Assembly (NCBI GenBank): GCA_905221605.1
Contig: CAJNDS010000022.1
Location: 126,001 to 190,000 of the forward strand
DNA: 64,000 nt
Direction: 5' to 3'
Origin: Symbiodinium natans
Lineage: Eukaryota > Sar > Dinophyceae > Suessiales > Symbiodiniaceae
A program made the position numbers and the translations under genes. The notes under the pieces were generated by a model. The model was given only the letters and a program-made list of their open reading frames with translations. It did no database searches and was not told the origin of the DNA. Shown in pieces: positions 1 through 9,290 of the stretch (the stretch's first letter is position 1; each line of letters opens with the position of its first letter).

Positions 1-2
1 TC

Positions 3-2993
3 AAGAATGCGCTCATGGCAGAACTCAGCGCTATGCTTGGGACCGAGTGGCGGTTCAGCGCGCCCTTGAGGCCTTGTGAGTTAGGCGCAAACGAGCGGGT
101 CCACCAAGAAGTTCAAAAGGTGTTGGGGGCGGTCGTCAGGCAAGTCGGCGCCTCCCTTTCCGAAGCTTGGTCGGATTGGCTCGTGGTGGCGGAGTACGTC
201 ATAGATAACACTCCGGGACCCCACGGGTATACCCCGAGGGACCTAGAGCGGAGCTGGTCGCTCGCTCTACCACTTGAAAAGGACGTCCTGCGAGACGCCT
301 TGCAGTTCGAACCCGTCTCTGATTGGGCTCGGAGCCAGTTTAAGCAGTTCTCGGAACTAGCTGCTGCGGTCCGAGAGCACTGGACGCGGTCTTCAGAAGC
401 GCGGGCGAAACTTGCAAATCGCCATAGGCGCACTGTGGACCTTAAGCCAGGAGACCGAGTGGTCTGGAACGCTCCGAGGGCCCGTTCAGAGGGGGCGGGG
501 CGTGTGCCTTGGAAACCGGGTCTGACCGGCCCCTGGCGCGTGTTGGAAGTCAAGGGCCACAGGCTCACCTTGGAGCCCGTGTCGATGGAGTCGGGGGGTA
601 CTTCTTCCGCCCGGCGCGGCCCGATGGAGGCGCACGCAGAAGACTGCATTCTTGTTCCTGCGGATGCAGATGGCGCGGAATCCCGCGAGCCGGTCGTCTT
701 TGAGGACGATGGAACCGGCGGGGACGGCTCGTCTCGCCCCAGCTTAGGGCAACAGGTTCAAGGCGACGCCAAGCAAGTGGAGTTCACGCTGACCAGGCGC
801 GGGAGGGACTTCGTCCTCCGCCTTGGTGACCGCATTGCCTATCGGGGTGTAGGTGGAGGCCCTAAGGTGTGCAGGTTAGGACGGGTCACGCAGGTAGATG
901 CTGCCCGTGCGCAGGTCGGCGTGCACCGCTATCTCCCCGACGCCAGCGGGGTTCGCGTCAAATGGCGGCTTGCGTTCATCGCCGAGGACGGTGCGCTCAC
1001 GCTTTCAGAGGGGACTCGTCCGGCACACGAAGCGGTGTCCGTCAGGGAGATCATTTCCAAGATCGACCTGAACCGCGACGGCGTGCTTGCTGCAGCCTCG
1101 GCCAGAAAGTTGGACAAGGGAGCGTACTCGTTGCAGGACAGGACGCTCGAGAGAGCGTCTCGCGCCAGCACGGGTGTGCTCTCGATCCGAGAGGCCCTCG
1201 CGGACCTCTTGGTCGCGGAACCCCGCGTGTTGCAGCCTAGGGCTTCCCCAGAGTCGGGTACTGTCGAGAGTTGGTTCCGGCAGTATTTCCTTGGAGGGGT
1301 TGCCGATGTCTTAGAGGTTGCTTGGGGTGACGCGGTCGTTTCCGACGCGGCCAGGAGGCACGGGTACAGGGTTGTTCCAGCTTTTGTGCAAGGCAAGCAG
1401 GCCTACGGGATCACCTGGAACCTGGCCGCAGAAGAGCACTTAGAGGCAATTAGCGGCGCTGTTTTGCGCACGGAGCCGAAGGTGCTCGTGATTGGGCTCG
1501 AGGGCAAGAATGTGCCCCGGGCTTTCCTCCAGCTAGTCGTCCGGTGTGCGCAGGAACGCACGCGCGCGGGCGCCCACGTCGCGCTGCATTTGCAGGCACA
1601 AAAGGGCGAGTGGGAACCCTGGCGGCTAGAGGAGTGGGGCGCCTTGTTTGGGACGCTCGCAGAGCCACGCTGGCCTTGGGCATTCGTGCGGGCTGACATA
1701 TGCCAGTTCGCGCGGGCCAGTGGCCGCGGCAACCTCGTTGAGAGCGGGGCCCTGTGGCTCGCCGATTTCAGCTTAGAATCGGTAGGTTTGAGCGCATCGC
1801 TCCAGGACCTTGGTCTGAGGGGCGCAGAAGAGCTTTGCACCGCTGCAGTTGAAAGCTTTCCAGCCACTGCGGGTGCTGATAGCGCCGCGGCTGCGCCACA
1901 GCCCTCTCCAGTCGTTCCCCTCCCGGACGTGCGCTCGGGAGAGGACCTCACGCCAGCAGAGCGTGCGGAGCTGGATAAGGAGGTGGATAAGTATGCCGCT
2001 GAGAAGGAAGCGTTTTGGCGGACCAAGGCGGACGCCAAGGACTGGGATTCCGTCCGGGCTGACCTTGAGGTCTATGCTCTTGCGGGCGAGAAGGTCGCGG
2101 AGGATCCTAGGCGCACCGAGGCCTATAGAGACCTCGTATGGTCGGGTTTGAAGATCGAGCCTGGACCAACCAGACCAGGGCTGACCGATGCTGACATCGC
2201 AGCCGTCAGGGAGGTCATACGGCGAAAGGCCGCTGGGTTCTGGGTGGAGGACACCACCAGGACCACGGTCAGGAAGTTCGCCCATGACTGCATCCCCACC
2301 GGGCCGCCGGTCTCGTCCCAACCTCACAGTCTGAGGGGCGAGTCCGCGCAATGGGTCGACGACAAGCTTGAAGAAGAATGCAAGCGGGGTCAGTTGATCC
2401 GCGGCAGCTCGGCTTGGGGATCTGCGCCGTTTCCGACCAAGGAAATGCCCAGCTACAAGCGGCATAGGAAGCGACGCTTGGTGGTTGACTACCGCCGTGT
2501 GAATGCCCGAATTAAGCGCTCCACGTACTATTGTCGGCGGGGCAGCGATGTGCTCGCCGCCGCAGTAGGTTCGGTTTGGTATACCTTCGTGGATGCGGTT
2601 AGTGGGTTTAATCAGATTAGGAACACCAAGCGTGCTCGCGAGGTGTTGGCCATTGTGGCAAGATCAGGGAAATATCTCCCTGTCGGCCTCACCTTTGGCC
2701 CGATTAACGGCCCAGATGATTTCAACTTTGTGGTTGATAGGGCCTATGCCCCCGGCAGAGGTAGGCGCCTTAAGTATACTAAGGAGTGGATAGCCTACGT
2801 GGATGATCTTACTGTTAGGACGGGTAGGGTCATTGATGGGCAGTTTTTCACTGATGCCCAAGCCGAGGGGGCGGTGCGCGAAGCGTGCGCCAAGGGGGCA
2901 GTCGCGGCTCCGCAGAGCGCGTCGTCTGCTCTTGAAGCCTTAGGCGTTCGCGGTGCGCACAACACCAAGCGCGCGAACCATGACGCGGCGCGC
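3..2993 (+). CDS. LTR-type retroelement pol fragment: integrase end, methyltransferase-like segment, reverse transcriptase
   Basis: The frame is open from the window edge, so the N-terminus is missing. Counting from the ATG at 15, the distal half of a DDE integrase comes first: ANERVHQEVQKVL carries the likely catalytic Glu27, followed by the helix around EAWSDWLVVAEY and an SH3-like C-terminal domain (LKPGDRVVW, about residues 140-190). About residues 430-575 (VLEVAWGDAVVSD ... VLVIGLEG ... FVRADICQFA) look like a degenerate Rossmann methyltransferase-type domain. The RT follows: LVVDYRRVNARI (about 820), FVDAVSGFNQI (about 858), a PVGLTFGPINGP block and YVDD at 928-931 (bases 2796-2807), most like Ty3/gypsy RT. 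The integrase lies upstream of RT, which is the Ty1/copia-like order. RNase H is not visible; recognisable sequence ends near 2960, although the frame stays open to 4271. I read that extension as chance in GC-rich DNA. Confidence 0.82.
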
Positions 2994-3339
2994 TCAGACC
3001 AGAATCACCCCACGCGCGTTCTGATGCTCAGGATGTTGGGGCTGTTCGGGTGTTTCTGTGTTCAGGGCGGGTGTTTTTGGGGCGGGCCGTTTCCCAGGTC
3101 GCCGGTCTGCGGGCAGAAGGATTTTTCGTCGTTCGTCGCGTGCAGCTTCGTTCGTCTGTCTCGCAGCCAGTGTTTTGCAAGCAGGCCTAGAGGTTCGGTC
3201 CAAGGTCGAAGCAGAAGCCTTAGAAGCCTTAGAGCCCAGACCTTAAGGAAACTCCCCAAACCCCCGCCGCAGCGGTTCAAGTGTGTTGTAGAACCTAGGG
3301 TAGGTAGTCCCTCCCCGCGTTCGTGCCTGTGCACTGCGC

Positions 3340-3510
3340 CCCGCTGCGGGTCGCGACCAGACCGCGCGGGAGCGACCGATCGGTCGCCCGGACCTTCGTG
3401 GTCAACCACAAGGCCCCGCTGCGGGCCGTGCCCTGGCCGCGCGGGAGCGGCTGCCTACCACTACTGCACACCGGCCCCTTGCAGCGGGCCGTGTCCTGGC
3501 CGCTCAAGGG
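3340..3510. repeat. Cluster of GC-rich hairpin repeats (three copies plus extra palindromes)
   Basis: Three related hairpins lie at 3340-3370, 3415-3445 and 3476-3510. Each has an 11-nt core hairpin (GGGTCGCGACC, GGGCCGTGCCC, GGGCCGTGTCC), then a TGGCCGC-like spacer, inside outer arms that pair: CCCGC/GCGGG, CCCGC/GCGGG and CCCTTG/CAAGGG. Between them are the perfect palindrome GACCGATCGGTC (3374-3385) and a hairpin around GTGGTCAACCAC (about 3393-3414). The cluster sits between the end of the pol homology and the start of the Tpt1-like ORF, where an LTR, UTR or intergenic spacer would be expected. No LTR ends were recognised. Further copies are at 4445, 7523 and 8515. Confidence 0.75.
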
Positions 3511-3569
3511 CGCGTCAGGTTTTCCTCGCCCATCGGAGGTCCAGCAAAGCCGCGGGCCTCAGTGCCGCG

Positions 3570-4271
3570 ATGGGTGGAGGAGGGTCGAAGGGCAGGGGCA
3601 AGAGCAAGAGCCCAGGCCCTAAGAGCCGAGAAGGCCCGCCCACGATCGACGACGTGCAGCGTATGCTAGTCCGATGCATGCGGCACGGCGAAGCTGGTTG
3701 TAGAGGCCGGTTCGCTCCGGGCGGCCTCTACCCGGTTGATGAGTTGATCGAACAACTCGGCATCACCATCAACCAGTACAACCAGGCGGTCGCGCACGAC
3801 GCCAACCAGCGGAAACCGAGGTTGGATACCTCGCGCGCTGGCTTCTTGCGTGCCTTTCAAGGCCACTCGGCCGATTGCGGCCATCCTATGGGGTTCATGA
3901 TGGAGGGTCTAAGTGAGACCGCCATCAACGATCTTATATATCGGTATGGCCCGGCCATGTGGCACGGCACGGACCTGCATGTCGTGCCAAGCCTGATTCA
4001 GAATGGCTTGATCCCCGGCGGCGGGCCGGGAGGCCGCCTCGGGGTGCACTACGTCCTAGGGCACTGCCCCACGCAGTGGGAGGACGGGAGACGCGGGTTC
4101 CGCCGCGGATCGACTTGCATAGTCGAGGTCCGGTTGGCGGTCCTGCGGGACGCCGGAGTGCCCCTTTTTATGCGGGAGCAGATGGGGTGGCTCTCACTGG
4201 CCAGATTAGAGCCACCGGCATCTCCCGCATCTGGGCACTCCCCAAAGGCTCGCCTGTTTACTCAGTCTTAA
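3570..4271 (+). CDS. Tpt1/KptA-like RNA 2'-phosphotransferase domain protein in a retroelement
   Basis: An ATG at 3570 opens MGGGGSKGRGKSKSPG, a Gly/Lys-rich lead-in, followed by a domain that matches the Tpt1/KptA family in order. The N-terminal winged helix has an Arg-His pair (VRCMRHGEAG, RH at 3681-3686) and GGLYPVDELIEQLG. The family box RAxQGHS appears as RAFQGHS (3849). The NAD-binding box appears as WHGT (3960), followed by SLIQNGLIPGG and RLGVHYVLG (family: R-x-HVHL). Known members remove the 2'-phosphate left at tRNA splice junctions, using NAD+. Near 4180 the reading shifts to frame 2: VALTGQIRATGIS then IWALPKGSPVYSVLI, the expected end of the domain, continues as a Pro/Ala/Lys-rich linker to about 4600. 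The copy therefore has a frameshift, an unseen intron or a programmed shift. The Arg and His catalytic-type residues are all present. Confidence 0.72.
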   Translation: MGGGGSKGRGKSKSPGPKSREGPPTIDDVQRMLVRCMRHGEAGCRGRFAPGGLYPVDELIEQLGITINQYNQAVAHDANQRKPRLDTSRAGFLRAFQGHSADCGHPMGFMMEGLSETAINDLIYRYGPAMWHGTDLHVVPSLIQNGLIPGGGPGGRLGVHYVLGHCPTQWEDGRRGFRRGSTCIVEVRLAVLRDAGVPLFMREQMGWLSLARLEPPASPASGHSPKARLFTQS

Positions 4272-4444
4272 TTGCTGAGTTAGAAGTGGATCGGTTGATC
4301 CAGCATGTCGACCTAAGGAGTTTAGGCGACACCAGTGCGGGCCCCCACCCGCCGTTGGGGCGAGGACCGAAACTGGGCACGGTCCAAGCGTCCCAAGCTG
4401 CTGCGGCCAGCAGTGGCGCGGCGAGCTCCTCGACGGTTGTGCTG

Positions 4445-4476
4445 GCCCCTGCGGGCCGTGTCATGGCCGCGGGGGC
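4445..4476. repeat. Dispersed GC-rich hairpin repeat, copy 4
   Basis: Outer arms GCCCC (4445-4449) and GGGGC (4472-4476) enclose GGGCCGTGTCATGGCC. The core is slightly decayed: the TCA replaces the TCC seen in copy 3. It lies inside the Ala/Pro-rich linker reading between the Tpt1-like domain and the long gag-like ORF, so here the repeat may be translated. Confidence 0.6.
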
Positions 4477-4580
4477 TGCCCAACCTGTTACCCCTCCTAA
4501 GGCCGCGCCTAAGGCCAAAGGGCGTGCTTCAGACCCTCCTAAAACTTCGATCCTTCCAGCGAAGCCAAGGTGTACCCTAG

Positions 4581-7500
4581 GCGCAACGTCCCTGGCCCCA
4601 ATGTCCTCAGGCCGAAGACTCGCTCGAGGAAGAGGCAGCCAAAGAAGCTGAAGGTGTCGAGGAAGATAGTTCCAGCTCGGATCTTCCCGACACGCGGGCG
4701 CCTCAAGCCGCGGTCAAGGTGAAGGAGGACGAAGAGCCCGCTGGTGGGGCCCAGGCCGAGAGCACAGAGGAAGGATTCCTCGAGCTTGGCCAATCGGTGG
4801 TCAGCAGCGCGAAGGAGTACCTCGCGCGGTCCGAAGCTCTTCTGAGAGCGCAGAAGCTCCAGTCGAAGATACTGGAGGTGGCGGGAACCGCGATGGTGAA
4901 GCTAGAAAAGATCACCAAGCGTGAGGAATCCCTCAAAACTCTGCGCCGGGAGGGAGAGAATCGGGCGGCCGGGGAAGGCGCCGACGGGGAAGAGGTGTCT
5001 GACGATGCCGGGGGTGCGGGATCGAGCAGTTCCGCCAGGCCTTCAGGAGGCGGGACCGTCCAGTCCGCCCCGGCCCCAGAGGAGCCTCGCCCCAACGCTG
5101 ACGGCCACTATGGATGCTCAGCTCCTGGATGCGGGCTGGCCTTTGAGTCGCTGGTGCAGTACCACTTGCATCAGGCGGCCTGCCATGGCGCCTCTCTTCC
5201 GCCCAACCTGGGGATCAGCCCCTCCGCACCTCTTGACCCTTTTCGTCAAGACTGGCGGGGACGGTTGTTCCGCCGAGGAAAGGACGGTGAGTATGGGGAG
5301 GTGCCCATGCTCCGAGTGATTCGGTACCACAAAGCCAACGGGTACGATCACTCGAAGGTCCCGCTCCTGAAGAGAGGGGACCGAATCCAGCTTGAGGACG
5401 GATCGCACCACATTCATGGTGGTAGTCATCCACCGGGGTGGCTTCGCGATGACTCCGAGCTGGATCCCGCTCCAGAGAGTAGCGGTGGAGGGTCCACGCC
5501 CAAGAGCGAGCCCACGGAGGAGGCCGAGCAGGGACCTCCGCGGGAGGCCGCTCCGCGCGGGCGGGCCCTCGAGCCGCCGACGAGCGACGTTCAGCAACGC
5601 CTTGCAGAGCGTCGTTCCAAGCGGGATTACTCGCCAGACCTGGTGACGCCTCTTGACGATCTCCATGCCCAGGAGATCGATTCCTTCTTCGCGGGCGACC
5701 CAGCCGCGGACAGCCTTGACGTCATTTTGATGCGCGCCGAGGTTCGCACTGAGTCCCACCTCAACGTTGGCCGGGAGCAAAAAGAGCCCCTGGTCAAGGA
5801 GGAACAGGAGGAGGAAGCTGAGGTTGTCAAGGACGAGGAGGTCTCGGTTGAGATGGAGGCAGGCACCGCGGATGAGGCGGACGATGTCGCCCTCCCAGCC
5901 AACCGAGCCTACGTCGAAGGCCGCTTTTACCCCTACGGCAGCTGGCGGTGCTTCTTCTGCGAAGCCATCAACCCGGTTACCGAGGACCAGTGCCTCACCA
6001 CGCACGCGGGCGGCCCGAATGCGGGTGCCCCGTGCGACGGCCGATGGATCAACGGGATCGACATCGGGTGGTGGGAGGTAGATCCTCAAACCGCGCCAGA
6101 GCAATGGAGGCGGAGGTTTTCTGCCGAAGAGCTTGAAGAACAACAAGCGCGGGCAGATGCCGCGAGGCTTCTCAGCGATGAGGAACTCGCTGAAGCCCTC
6201 CAGGCGGCCGAGGAGGCGCAGGCGGCCGAGCGCGCCAAGAAGCGAGAGCGGCGCCAGGCGGAGAAGGCGGAGCGCGATGATCACATCAGCGAGGCGCTCC
6301 GCATAGCAGGGTGGCAGTGCCCTAACTGCTATGAATGGAACCTTTCATTCAGGCAGCTGTGCTTTCGCTGCAGCACCCCTCTCCGTTTGGCAGAGGTCGT
6401 CTCTCGCGGGATCCCTGATCCGCGGCGTGGCGAAGAGAGGGACTCGGGCTCCGAAAGCAGCCAGGACGAGCTGGAGTACGAGATCCTTCTGGCCAATCGT
6501 GCGATGGACCAAGAAACCATCCAACCTCTTCTTAGAAACAAACACAAGAAGAGGGGCGGCAAGCGACGTCGCGAAGAGGCGACGTACGGCAAGGGCCGCG
6601 ACCCTTGGAGTGCTTGGGCAGACGCCCGTGGCAAGGGCCAGGGCAAGCCGAAGGGCAGAGGCAAGTCCGATGCCAAGGGCAAGCCCAAGGGGAGGGGCAG
6701 GTACGCCTGGGGCGCTTACGCCGCGGGCATAGTTGCCGCGCTCCAACCCCGCCCAAGCACAAGCTGGGTCCCAGCCTTCCCGTGCGGGTCGGCCCGGCCG
6801 CCGCCAAGTGTTCCGCTTCCGCCGCGGACCCCCTTTTTCCTGGGTCGCGGGCTCCTCAATCAGTTGATGCACGCCCTCAACGGGAACATCAACGGCTGGT
6901 GGGGCCTGGCGGCTGCAGCGTCGGCGCCGATTGCCTTGCAGTTGCACCGCGGGGCTGTGCATGTTGTCGAGGACTCCATGCACGCGGTTGCAACGATTTC
7001 GGCCGACGTTGTCGAGGAAATCGGTCATGGGGCCAGGCGGACCGTGTGGGTCGCCGGAACAGCCATCACTCTGGTAGTAGTGATCTTGTGCAGTGCTGTT
7101 CTGTGGTACGTGAGTCGTGCCGTTGCCAATCGCATTGCGCATCTGCGACATGGCAACACCGCGGCCCCTGAGGCGCGGCTGTCTCAACTCCTTGGCTCTG
7201 AAGCGACGTTTGAGGTCGCGAGCACTAAGAAAGGGGTGACCCATAAAGTTTGGGTGCACCTCAAGGAGGAGACAGCTGCCTGTGGCTGTCGTGCTTACCT
7301 AGCAGAGGGACGTTGCGGGCATTGCGATGCCGCAATGGACACCGCTCGATCCCTAGGGTTTTTGCACGCGGCCCAGCGAGGCGCGGGTCCTGCGCTCACA
7401 GACTCCATTCGGAGTACCGCCTCCGAAGCCCTGGCTAAGGGTAAGGTTGTGTTGGGTTTGGGGAACAGTGAAGGATGTTTCTCCCAACTTGCGGCCAAGA

Positions 7501-8306
7501 GCCGCGGGCTCTCCTGCTTTCAGGGGCTCGCGGGTCGTGACCTGGCCGCGGCCCCAGCAGATGGAGCGAGCGCAGCCCACGCACAGTCCGGCTTCGTGCA
7601 ACGTGCCGCCACTGCCACTGTGGCGCGCACACCCAGCCGGAGGAACAAGGGCCCAGTCCCCGCTAGGAGTTCTCCAGTCAAAGAAGCGGAATTCCTTGCG
7701 GGCGGGCCATACGTTCAGGCCGCCCAAACGCTGCTTGGGTCTGGAGCAGCAGAGGATGTGATCTACATCCGGGCGTACAGCTTAGATTGCCCATCCTGCA
7801 TCGAGGCAATCGAAGCGTCGCTTAGCAAGGGCGCAGGCGTTCGGATTGTCGCCGACATGGGACAATGCCACCGCACCAAACTGCAGTGGCAAGCGTTGAA
7901 ACGCTTGGCGGCTGCAGGCGCCGAGGTGAAGGTGGGTTGCGGCTCATCCGTGCGCGACGCCTATGCTCGCGACGGCCGCGGGGCTAAAGTAGGTACCGGT
8001 ATCCAAGGGCTTCACCATGCCAAGGCCCTTTGCCTACTGCGGCCTGATGGCGCGGTGGTGCTGATTGGGAGCCTCAATTTTACCACAAGCAGCAAAGCCA
8101 ATGCGGAGGCAGGGCTTAGGCTTGAGGTCCCCAAGACGCACCCGGTCGCGCAGTCCTACATTGAGGATTTCCAGAGGGTGTCGGCTGAGGCATTCTCCCT
8201 CGATGAGGCGGTCGCAAGGCGCCCTCAGTTGGAGCGAGCCAGTAGTTCCAACGTTGCTGGCAACGCCACTCGTGCCCCCAACACTGCTCCACAGGGTATC
8301 GAGTAG
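4581..8306 (+). CDS. Gag-like polyprotein with zinc fingers, membrane segment, SWIM-like finger and PLD/HKD-type domain
   Basis: One long frame, open from 4581 and ending at 8306; a GTG at 4719 is used only to number residues, and the true start is probably upstream. Visible in order: an acidic/coiled-coil N-terminus (about 20-70); a C2H2 finger starting CSAPGC at 133; a Cys cluster WRCFFC at 409; an E/A/R-rich helix (about 450-520); a RanBP2-type finger starting WQCPNCYEWN at 532 with its closing CFRC; a Gly/Lys/Arg-rich basic stretch (about 625-665); one hydrophobic segment (about 775-800); a SWIM-like CxCx8CxH motif (C855, C857, C866, H868); and a PLD-family domain with HHAKALCLL (H1100, K1102) and IGSLNFT (G1117, N1120). 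The Asp usually four residues after the HKD Lys is Leu. Basic and Zn-finger parts suggest nucleic-acid binding. The role in the element is inferred. Confidence 0.7.
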   Translation, partial: AQRPWPQCPQAEDSLEEEAAKEAEGVEEDSSSSDLPDTRAPQAAVKVKEDEEPAGGAQAESTEEGFLELGQSVVSSAKEYLARSEALLRAQKLQSKILEVAGTAMVKLEKITKREESLKTLRREGENRAAGEGADGEEVSDDAGGAGSSSSARPSGGGTVQSAPAPEEPRPNADGHYGCSAPGCGLAFESLVQYHLHQAACHGASLPPNLGISPSAPLDPFRQDWRGRLFRRGKDGEYGEVPMLRVIRYHKANGYDHSKVPLLKRGDRIQLEDGSHHIHGGSHPPGWLRDDSELDPAPESSGGGSTPKSEPTEEAEQGPPREAAPRGRALEPPTSDVQQRLAERRSKRDYSPDLVTPLDDLHAQEIDSFFAGDPAADSLDVILMRAEVRTESHLNVGREQKEPLVKEEQEEEAEVVKDEEVSVEMEAGTADEADDVALPANRAYVEGRFYPYGSWRCFFCEAINPVTEDQCLTTHAGGPNAGAPCDGRWINGIDIGWWEVDPQTAPEQWRRRFSAEELEEQQARADAARLLSDEELAEALQAAEEAQAAERAKKRERRQAEKAERDDHISEALRIAGWQCPNCYEWNLSFRQLCFRCSTPLRLAEVVSRGIPDPRRGEERDSGSESSQDELEYEILLANRAMDQETIQPLLRNKHKKRGGKRRREEATYGKGRDPWSAWADARGKGQGKPKGRGKSDAKGKPKGRGRYAWGAYAAGIVAALQPRPSTSWVPAFPCGSARPPPSVPLPPRTPFFLGRGLLNQLMHALNGNINGWWGLAAAASAPIALQLHRGAVHVVEDSMHAVATISADVVEEIGHGARRTVWVAGTAITLVVVILCSAVLWYVSRAVANRIAHLRHGNTAAPEARLSQLLGSEATFEVASTKKGVTHKVWVHLKEETAACGCRAYLAEGRCGHCDAAMDTARSLGFLHAAQRGAGPALTDSIRSTASEALAKGKVVLGLGNSEGCFSQLAAKSRGLSCFQGLAGRDLAAAPADGASAAHAQSGFVQRAATATVARTPSRRNKGPVPARSSPVKEAEFLAGGPYVQAAQTLLGSGAAEDVIYIRAYSLDCPSCIEAIEASLSKGAGVRIVADMGQCHRTKLQWQALKRLAAAGAEVKVGCGSSVRDAYARDGRGAKVGTGIQGLHHAKALCLLRPDGAVVLIGSLNFTTSSKANAEAGLRLEVPKTHPVAQSYIEDFQRVSAEAFSLDEAVARRPQLERASSSNVAGNATRAPNTAPQGIE
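7523..7555. repeat. Dispersed GC-rich hairpin repeat, copy 5
   Basis: Arms GGGGC (7523-7527) and GCCCC (7551-7555) enclose core GGGTCGTGACC (7532-7542) and TGGCCGCG. Both arms and core stem pair perfectly, with sequence different from copies 1-4. It lies inside the reading frame of the gag-like ORF, between the SWIM-like finger and the PLD-type domain. Confidence 0.65.
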
Positions 8307-9290
8307 GCTGCGGCCAGTCGGCGCGGCGTGGTAAGCATCCACGCATTATCAGAGCAGGCGTTGCAGCACGGCACGTTGCTTCGCCAACCTTTTGCATTTT
8401 CTTTTGCTTGACTGCGGGCGAAAAGCCGCGGCAGGTTGGAAACCTGCCCATTTTGCATTCCCCGCACCTTTCTCCTCCGCCCTGCCTGTGGCCCCTCGTG
8501 CTGAGGGTGCTCTTTTGCAGGTGCTGCGGACCGTGTCCTGGTCGCGGCAATGCGCTCGCCGAAGCGCGTGTGAGCTGCATTGCCTGCGGCACAAGCCATG
8601 TGCGCGGCTCTCGCTGAGTCTGGTAGCCCGTAGGGTAGTTCCGGATAGGTGAGTAGCCGTAGCCGTAGCTTAGGACCGGTAGTGTACAGTGTACCATTTG
8701 TACCATAGCTTTGCACTAGCAGCACAAAGACCTGCCCAGTACTCTGGAGCCTCGCCTGTCTGCACAAAGGTGAGAGCTCGCGACTTGGGGTGGTTTAGGG
8801 TCGTGAAGGGTTGCTGTCGTCGTGCGTTCGTCCGGTAGTGCGGGCTGCCGCCCAAGCCGCATGCCAATGCTCATGATGTGCGGGCTCTACCAGAGTCGCA
8901 CGCGACACCCTCACCCTACTCCATTTGCCGCGTTGCTGAAGGGCTTGACGCACTATGAGCTCTTGGTGAGCCGGAAGCCTCGGCTGAGGGGCGAATGTGA
9001 GCAGGTCAGAGCATGCATGGAGTGCTTGCTTAGTGCTAGTGCAGCTTGTTGTTTTCCCTTGCATGTGTAGTTTTGCAATTCGTAACAATGCCAATGTTTT
9101 GGCTCAAGTACTGAGCTTGTGCCTTTGAGCACGGTAGAGTCGTACAGTAGCTCCTAGGTTGCTGTGCGGTCCGACCGGACGCACTCAGGCGTAGCTGCAC
9201 AAGTGCTTGGACTCGCGAAGTCGTAAAACAGCGTGACCGGGCTGTGATTGCATTGGCTTAGTGCAAGTCCAGTGCTGGTCGACTTCACAA
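8307..9290. other. 3' flank of the retroelement block, no gene seen
   Basis: No coding region can be supported. The stretch contains hairpin copy 6 at 8515-8550 (core GGACCGTGTCC, outer arms TTGC/GCAA) and the spliced-leader-like 12-mer at 9097-9108. No polyadenine tail, LTR end or target duplication was recognised, so the right edge of the element is not fixed. Confidence 0.5.
9097..9108 (+). other. Possible dinoflagellate spliced-leader relic
   Basis: TTTTGGCTCAAG is identical to the last 12 bases of the conserved dinoflagellate spliced leader. The bases just upstream (GCCAATG) only loosely resemble the rest of it. Such relics arise when a trans-spliced mRNA is reverse-transcribed and inserted. 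It lies about 2.1 kb before the first recognised KIFBP exon. Confidence 0.4.

Noticed and set aside
3340-3510. CRISPR-like array
   Set aside because: Repeats are hairpins with changing stems, irregular spacing and no cas genes, in a eukaryotic genome.
15-4271. A single 1418-residue protein
   Set aside because: RT homology stops near 2960, about 600 bases of hairpin-rich GC sequence follow, and a separate ATG starts the Tpt1-like protein at 3570. The open frame across the gap looks accidental.
5118-6284. A 388-residue minus-strand ORF
   Set aside because: It lies opposite the zinc-finger ORF and has no domain; GC-rich third positions keep the antisense frame open.
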